The notes under the pieces were generated by a model, which worked only from the letters and a program-made list of their open reading frames with translations, was not told where the DNA came from and did no database searches. From Mycobacteriales bacterium (lineage in GTDB: Bacteria > Actinomycetota > Actinomycetes > Mycobacteriales > CADCTP01), in assembly GCA_035995165.1 (NCBI GenBank), contig DASYKU010000095.1, positions 1 to 41,414 on the forward strand: a DNA stretch of 41,414 bases, read 5' to 3'. Of this stretch, positions 37,684 to 41,414 are shown piece after piece. The position numbers and the translations under genes were made by a program. Positions within the stretch are counted from its first letter, which is position 1, and each line of letters begins with the position of its first letter.

Positions 37684-39078
37684 ATGAGCGTCGAGGACCT
37701 CCGCGCGATCGCCCTGTTCGACGGGCTGAGCGACGGACAGCTGGGGGAGCTGCTGGCGGCCGGCGAGGTCCGGCGGTTCGAGCCCGGCGAGGAGCTGTTC
37801 ACCGAGGCCCGGGCGGCCGACGTCTGGTGGGTGCTGCTGGCCGGGACCGTCACGCTGGTGCGCCGGGTCGGCCACGAGGACACCGTGCTCGGCCGGATGG
37901 AGACGCCGGGCCAGTGGGCCGGCGGCTTCCGGGCCTGGGACGCGCACGGCGTCTACCTCGCGTCCGGGCGCGCGGTCACGGCCGGCCGGGTGCTGCGGGT
38001 GCCGGCCGACCGGCTGCGGGCGCTGGCCGACGTCTGGTTCCCGTTCGGCGTCCACTTCATCGGCGGGCTGGTCGGCACGGTCCGCCGGATCGAGTCGGTG
38101 GCCCGCCAGCGCGAGGCCCTGGTCGCCCTGGGCACGCTCGCCGCCGGGCTCGCGCACGAGATCAACAACCCGGCCGCGGCGGCCACCCGCGCGGTCGACA
38201 CGCTGCGCGACACCACCGAGGTGCTGCTGGCCTCGCTGGGACAACTGGCGGCGGCGCCGGTCTCGGCGGCCCAGTTCCGCGCGCTGGACGCGCTGCGCCG
38301 GGAGATCGTGCCGCCCGCGGTGCCGCCCTCGCCGCTGGCCCTGGCCGACCGGGAGGACGAGCTGTCCGACTGGCTGGTCGAGCGCGGCGTCGAGCGGGAC
38401 TGGCTGATCGCCGCGCCGTTCGCCGCCGCCGGGCTCGACGTGGCCTGGTGCGAGCGGGCCGCCGCCGTGCTCGACGGCGCCCCGCTGGCGGCCGGGCTGC
38501 ACTGGGTCGCGAGCTCGCTGTCGATGGCGACCCTGCTGGCCGAGGTCAAGGAGTCGACCGGGCGGATCACCGACCTGGTCGCCGCGGTCCGGACGTACTC
38601 GCAGCTGGATCGGGCCTCGCTGCAGTGGGCCGACGTCTCCGAGGGGCTGGAGAGCACCCTGGTCATGCTCGCGCACCGGCTGCCCGGCGGGATCACGGTC
38701 GTGCGCGACTACGGCCCGGACGTGCCGCGGATCGAGGCCGTGCCGGGCGAGCTGAACCAGGTCTGGACCCACCTGATCGACAACGCCGCCGACGCGATGG
38801 GGGAGAAGGGGACGCTGCGCATCTCCGTACGGGGGCACGGCGACGGCGTCCAGGTCGAGATCGGCGACACCGGCGCGGGGATGAGCGACGAGGTGCGCAC
38901 GCACGCGTTCGAGCCGTTCTTCACCACCAAGGGCGTCGGCGAGGGCACCGGCCTCGGCCTGGACACCTCCCGCCGGATCGTCGTCGAGCGGCACGGCGGC
39001 GAGATCACCATCGACCCGGGTCCCGGCGAGACCGTCCTGCGCGTCACGCTCCCGGCCCGCTCCCACCCGCATCCCTGA
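37684..39078 (+). CDS. Soluble histidine kinase with N-terminal cyclic-nucleotide-binding-type domain
   Basis: A 464-residue cytosolic protein with no membrane helix. Residues 8-125 are a cNMP-binding (Crp/Fnr-type) beta-roll: LFDGLSDGQLGELLAAGEVRRFEPGEELF opens it and VLRVPADRLRAL closes it. The kinase follows: H-box GLAHEINNPAAAATR with His158, a long helical stretch (about 170-290) that is larger than the usual dimerisation domain, N-box NQVWTHLIDNAADAM, G1 IGDTGAGM, F-box FEPFFTTK, and G2 GEGTGLGLDTSRRI. No response regulator is adjacent; the LysR gene 41 bases downstream has its own promoter. The last codons lie in the first unit of a 13-bp tandem repeat. Confidence 0.9.
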   Translation: MSVEDLRAIALFDGLSDGQLGELLAAGEVRRFEPGEELFTEARAADVWWVLLAGTVTLVRRVGHEDTVLGRMETPGQWAGGFRAWDAHGVYLASGRAVTAGRVLRVPADRLRALADVWFPFGVHFIGGLVGTVRRIESVARQREALVALGTLAAGLAHEINNPAAAATRAVDTLRDTTEVLLASLGQLAAAPVSAAQFRALDALRREIVPPAVPPSPLALADREDELSDWLVERGVERDWLIAAPFAAAGLDVAWCERAAAVLDGAPLAAGLHWVASSLSMATLLAEVKESTGRITDLVAAVRTYSQLDRASLQWADVSEGLESTLVMLAHRLPGGITVVRDYGPDVPRIEAVPGELNQVWTHLIDNAADAMGEKGTLRISVRGHGDGVQVEIGDTGAGMSDEVRTHAFEPFFTTKGVGEGTGLGLDTSRRIVVERHGGEITIDPGPGETVLRVTLPARSHPHP

Positions 39079-39105
39079 CCCGCATCCATGACTCGGTATC
39101 CATGA
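39066..39105. repeat. Three tandem 13-14-bp repeats at a gene junction
   Basis: CCCGCATCCCTGA (39066-39078), CCCGCATCCATGA (39079-39091) and CTCGGTATCCATGA (39092-39105). The first copy encodes the last codons and TGA of the kinase gene; the third touches the LysR promoter. They could be a LysR binding region or a local duplication. Confidence 0.6.
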
Positions 39106-39107
39106 TC

Positions 39108-39113
39108 TAGCGT
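39108..39113 (+). promoter_or_regulatory. -10 element of the LysR gene
   Basis: TAGCGT, 6 bases, ATG 39120; same hexamer and spacing as upstream of the PIG-L operon and the CynX-type MFS gene. Confidence 0.55.
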
Positions 39114-39119
39114 CATGGG

Positions 39120-40028
39120 ATGGACACTGACGCGCTGCGGTGGTTCCAGCAGGTCGCGGACGGGGTGACGGTCACCGAGGTCAGCGGGACCGCGGCGGTC
39201 AGCCAGCCCGGGGTGTCCCGGGCGCTGGCCCGGCTGGAGGCCGAGCTGGGGACCCCGCTGCTGCGGCGCTCCGGCCGGACGCTGCGGATGACCCAGGCCG
39301 GCGCCGCCTTCAAGCGGCACGTCGACGCGGCGCTGCACAGCCTCGATGACGGGATCGCCGAGATCGAGCAGCTGCTGGACCCGGAGACCGGGCGGGTGGC
39401 GCTGGCGTTCCAGCACTCGTTCGGGACCTGGCTGGTGCCGGATCTGATCCGGTCGTTCCGGATCGACCACCCGGAGGTCCAGTTCGCGCTGACCCAGGTC
39501 CGGGACGACCCGCCCGGGCCGGGCGTGGAGGACGGTCTCGAGCTCGGCACCCGTACTCCGGGCGGATCGACGCGGTCGCAGTTGCTCGGCGTCGAGCCGC
39601 TGCGGCTGGTGCTGCCGCGCGACCACCGGCTGCGGCGGCGGCGGAAGGTCGCGCTCGCGGACCTGGCCGGGGAGGCGTTCGTGGGGCTGCCGCCGTCCTC
39701 GGCGCTGCGGCGGCTGACCGACGAGCTCTGCCAGCGCGCCGGGTTCGCCTCATCGGTCGTCTTCGAGGGCGACGACCTCTCGACCGTACGGGGGATGGTG
39801 GCGGCCGGGCTCGGCGTCGCCGTGGTCCCGGCGCCGCGGACGGGCACGGCCGAGGCGGCCGGCGGGCCGGTGCACTACTGCGAGATCCTCGACGCCGGCG
39901 CGTCCCGGCAGATCCGGCTGACCTGGCCGGCCGATCGGCGGCTGTCGCCGGCCGCGCTCGCGTTCCGGGAGCACGTGCTGCGCCGGTTCCGGGCCGGGAA
40001 GATCCCGGCGGTCAGCGACGGTCGCTAG
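39120..40028 (+). CDS. LysR-family transcriptional regulator
   Basis: A 302-residue LysR-type regulator. The winged helix at the N-terminus reads DALRWFQQVADGVTVTEVSGTAAVSQPGVSRALARLEAELGTPLLRRSGRTLRMTQAG (residues about 4-62), with the usual recognition helix. The effector domain (about 90-295) has two Rossmann-like halves and ALAFQHSFGTWLVPDLIRSFRIDHPEV, VGLPPSSALRRLTDELC and VRGMVAAGLGVAVVP motifs. The inducer is unknown and no divergent target gene is present, so its target may be elsewhere or be itself. Promoter TAGCGT and tandem repeats lie upstream. It converges on methylglyoxal synthase. Confidence 0.94.
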   Translation: MDTDALRWFQQVADGVTVTEVSGTAAVSQPGVSRALARLEAELGTPLLRRSGRTLRMTQAGAAFKRHVDAALHSLDDGIAEIEQLLDPETGRVALAFQHSFGTWLVPDLIRSFRIDHPEVQFALTQVRDDPPGPGVEDGLELGTRTPGGSTRSQLLGVEPLRLVLPRDHRLRRRRKVALADLAGEAFVGLPPSSALRRLTDELCQRAGFASSVVFEGDDLSTVRGMVAAGLGVAVVPAPRTGTAEAAGGPVHYCEILDAGASRQIRLTWPADRRLSPAALAFREHVLRRFRAGKIPAVSDGR

Positions 40029-40030
40029 TG

Positions 40031-40051
40031 GACCGTCGTGTGTGGACGGTC
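40031..40051. terminator. Bidirectional terminator hairpin
   Basis: GACCGTC (40031-40037) and GACGGTC (40045-40051) pair around GTGTGTG between the convergent LysR (stop 40028) and methylglyoxal synthase (stop 40050) genes, overlapping the latter's stop codon. Confidence 0.65.
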
Positions 40052-40490
40052 ACTGGGGGATCAGCTCGACGTGGTCGCGGGCGCCGATGTCCGGGCGCAG
40101 CCCGCGGTAGTCGCTGCCGAACAGCGGCGAGGAGATGATGAGGTCGGCCGTGGCCAGGTTGGTCGCGACCGGGACGTTCCACACCGTCGCCAGCCGGAGC
40201 AGGGCCTTGACGTCCGGGTCGTGCGGCTGCGGCTCCAGCGGGTCCCAGAAGAAGATGAGCATGTCGATCGCGCCCTCGGCGATCTTGGCGCCGATCTGCT
40301 GGTCGCCGCCGACCGGCCCGCTGAGGAAGCGGGTCACCGACAGGCCGAGCTCGAACTCGAGCATCGCCCCGGTGGTGCCGGTCGCGTAGAGCCGGTGCTG
40401 GCTGAGGGTGAGGCGGTTGTAGTCCGCCCAGGCCAGCAGCTCCACCTTCTTGTTGTCGTGCGCCACCATGGCGACGTGTCGTTGTGGCAT
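40050..40490 (-). CDS. mgsA: Methylglyoxal synthase
   Basis: A 146-residue cytosolic enzyme that converts dihydroxyacetone phosphate into methylglyoxal and phosphate, a bypass that relieves phosphate limitation or sugar-phosphate stress. [15 protein letters not shown] (residues about 8-22), the phosphate loop [10 protein letters not shown] (about 35-44), [17 protein letters not shown] with catalytic Asp63 (equivalent to E. coli Asp71), [37 protein letters not shown] are all present. The length is close to the 152 residues of E. coli MgsA. ATG 40488-40490 has AGGAAGGA about 5 bases upstream, a clear ribosome site, unlike most genes here. Confidence 0.96.
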   Translation of the reverse strand: MPQRHVAMVAHDNKKVELLAWADYNRLTLSQHRLYATGTTGAMLEFELGLSVTRFLSGPVGGDQQIGAKIAEGAIDMLIFFWDPLEPQPHDPDVKALLRLATVWNVPVATNLATADLIISSPLFGSDYRGLRPDIGARDHVELIPQ

Positions 40491-40608
40491 CTGATCCTTC
40501 CTTCCCCCGCGGGTACTTGACCGATCCAGTGTCGCTCGGATCGGTCCATGCGTCCAATGCCTCGATGTGCGGCTACTGATGCAGCTGAAGCATGGGACGT
40601 GACATGGC

Positions 40609-40614
40609 TAGCCT
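40609..40614 (+). promoter_or_regulatory. -10 element of the frameshifted small gene
   Basis: TAGCCT, 7 bases, GTG 40622; leaderless layout. Confidence 0.4.
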
Positions 40615-40621
40615 CGCGCGG

Positions 40622-40919
40622 GTGGCCGTCGAGATCACCGTCATGCACGACTACCAGTGCGATCCGCTCTGGGTGTCGCGGGACGGCGCCCTGCGGGAGC
40701 CGGAGGCGCCCGCGGACCACGGGCTGTCCGCCCCGCTGACCGGCCGTTTCGAGGCCTGGCGGCAGTGGGGCGAGAGCCGGCTGAACCTCGCCGATCCGCA
40801 CGACAGCCGTGCGGTCTCCGCCACCGAGGACGCTGCGTTCGACGCCGAGGGCCGGGAGCTCGGCCCGGACCGCGGCCGAGCTCCCGCACGCGCTCGTCCG
40901 CTACTGGAAGGACGGCTAG
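40622..40919 (+). pseudogene. Small conserved-looking gene broken by a frameshift
   Basis: The frame from GTG 40622 reads VAVEITVMHDYQCDPLWVSR, then TGRFEAWRQWGESRLNLADP and then FDAEGREL up to about 40860. Continuing in that frame gives an Arg-rich run with no stop in the window. One base removed near 40861-40865 restores a sensible ending, ARTAAELPHALVRYWKDG, with TAG at 40917-40919. Either a one-base insertion has inactivated the gene or this is a sequencing error. The intact form would be about 98 residues, without a membrane segment or known motif. Its TAG shares the CTAG palindrome with the stop of the convergent VOC gene. Confidence 0.6.
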
Positions 40920-41293
40920 GAAACCTCCCGGGAACGTTCGCTGAAGTCGGGCGACTCGGCCGGGACCACGCAGAACAACAGCCCGGCCGGGTCGCGCAGC
41001 ACCGTCCAGGTCCGGCCCCGGCCCACCTCCCGGGCCCCGAGCCGGACCAGCCGGGCGACCTCGGCCGCGACGTCGTCGGTCTCGATGTCGAGGTGAAGGC
41101 GGGCCCGGTCCGTACCGATGTCCTGCAGGCCCACGACCGACAGCGCGGCCGGGTCCTCCAGCGCGGTGAACTCCGGGTAGTCCCCCACCAGCCGGGCCCG
41201 CGCCAGCAGCGCCGCGGCCCAGAAGTCCCGTGTCGCCGCGAAGTCCTCGGTCGGCGCGTCGATGACGACCTCACGCAACAGGATCCGGTGCAT
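40916..41293 (-). CDS. VOC-family (glyoxalase-like) protein
   Basis: A 125-residue vicinal-oxygen-chelate protein of the Glyoxalase_6 type. MHRILLREVVIDAPTEDFAATRDFWAAAL is the first half with DFW, ALSVVGLQDIGTDRARLHLDIETDDVAAEVARLVRLGAREVGRG is the second, and TVLRDPAGLLFCVVP carries the DPxGxxFC signature. Function unknown; the reaction could be binding or detoxification of a small electrophile. ATG 41291-41293 is chosen by homology; a longer frame reaches the window edge but passes through a promoter-like region. It lies 0.4 kb from methylglyoxal synthase, but there is no evidence that it is a glyoxalase I, and several metal ligands cannot be assigned. Confidence 0.88.
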   Translation of the reverse strand: MHRILLREVVIDAPTEDFAATRDFWAAALLARARLVGDYPEFTALEDPAALSVVGLQDIGTDRARLHLDIETDDVAAEVARLVRLGAREVGRGRTWTVLRDPAGLLFCVVPAESPDFSERSREVS

Positions 41294-41390
41294 CCCGACA
41301 TTCAAGCGTGCCGGTCCGGGGGTGGTCCTCGCGGCGGTGCCAGGGTAGGGAAGGGTAGCCGGGAACACCGGCGGGACGAGTGGAGGACGC

Positions 41391-41414
41391 GTGGCGCCGA
41401 TCGACATCACCACG
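41391..41414 (+). CDS. First eight codons of a gene that continues beyond the window
   Basis: GTG 41391 begins VAPIDITT and runs off the edge. GGAGGA lies 3 bases upstream of the GTG, which is a strong ribosome site. Nothing can be said about function. Confidence 0.45.

Noticed and set aside
40491-40560. A GGGTAC at 40508-40513 as a third SigB/SigF-type promoter
   Set aside because: The upstream -35 does not match and the element faces away from methylglyoxal synthase.
1-41414. tRNA, rRNA, riboswitch, integrase or transposase genes
   Set aside because: No cloverleaf, conserved rRNA block, known riboswitch fold or recombinase motif was recognised by eye; a covariance search would be decisive.

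Overview
The window is a chromosomal segment of a very GC-rich, high-GC Gram-positive bacterium (Actinomycetota). The evidence is the strong third-position G/C bias, frequent GTG starts, many leaderless-looking promoters, and typical actinobacterial families: a mycothiol-dependent isomerase-type protein, a deazaflavin (F420)-type oxidoreductase, an ArsR protein of the DUF5937 type, and a DtxR-like box. I cannot name the genus. I see no rRNA, tRNA, CRISPR array, insertion sequence, integrase or phage gene. It reads as ordinary core/accessory chromosome with several decayed genes.

Layout. 1-4.2 kb: end of a short-chain dehydrogenase, a membrane acyltransferase, a VIT/CCC1 metal transporter behind a DtxR/IdeR/MntR-like box, and a phospholipase D-like protein. 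4.2-7.9 kb: an EamA-like transporter, then a histidine kinase/response regulator operon with phased direct repeats at its divergent promoter, and a small membrane protein. 7.9-12.7 kb: a tightly overlapping five-gene operon on the minus strand (PIG-L deacetylase, GT4 glycosyltransferase, YbhN/UPF0104 membrane protein, PAP2-type phosphatase/transferase, MFS transporter) that looks like a cell-envelope glycolipid module. 12.8-16.4 kb: a gene relic, an MFS exporter divergent from an ArsR/DUF5937 regulator, a mycothiol-dependent isomerase-like protein and an SRPBCC protein. 16.5-19.8 kb: a solitary ORC/CDC6-like AAA ATPase, a DUF6308-like protein and a methyltransferase. 19.8-22.6 kb: two overlapping MFS genes and a VOC protein. 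22.7-25.1 kb: an anti-sigma-type HATPase with a SigB/SigF-like promoter, an aminotransferase and a nitroreductase. 25.1-28 kb: an MFS exporter divergent from an ArsR repressor across a 30-bp perfect dyad, a Ddn-like protein, a repeat-rich gap, a tiny acidic ORF, an internally deleted DUF1801 relic and a TfoX-like protein. 28-33.9 kb: a DHA2 drug exporter, a DrrAB-like ABC exporter, and a three-gene run (NAD(P)-binding protein, CPBP protease, unknown protein) behind a second SigB/SigF-like promoter. 33.9-41.4 kb: a methyltransferase, an unknown membrane protein, a PLP decarboxylase coupled to a DinB protein, a cNMP-binding-domain histidine kinase, a LysR regulator, methylglyoxal synthase, a frameshifted small gene, a VOC protein and the first codons of a next gene.

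How it works together. Six MFS exporters plus one ABC exporter make transport the dominant theme, and two MFS genes are paired with their own divergent ArsR-type regulator. The most system-like unit is the GT4 + PIG-L + flippase-like + PAP2 operon. Its enzyme pair repeats the logic of both mycothiol synthesis (MshA/MshB) and the first two steps of GPI-anchor synthesis (PIG-A/PIG-L), here combined with membrane proteins that suggest a lipid product. At least eleven genes carry a TANNNT element 6-7 bases before the start codon, implying leaderless transcription across the window. Two genes instead carry GTT-type -35 and GGGTAC -10 elements of the general-stress sigma type.
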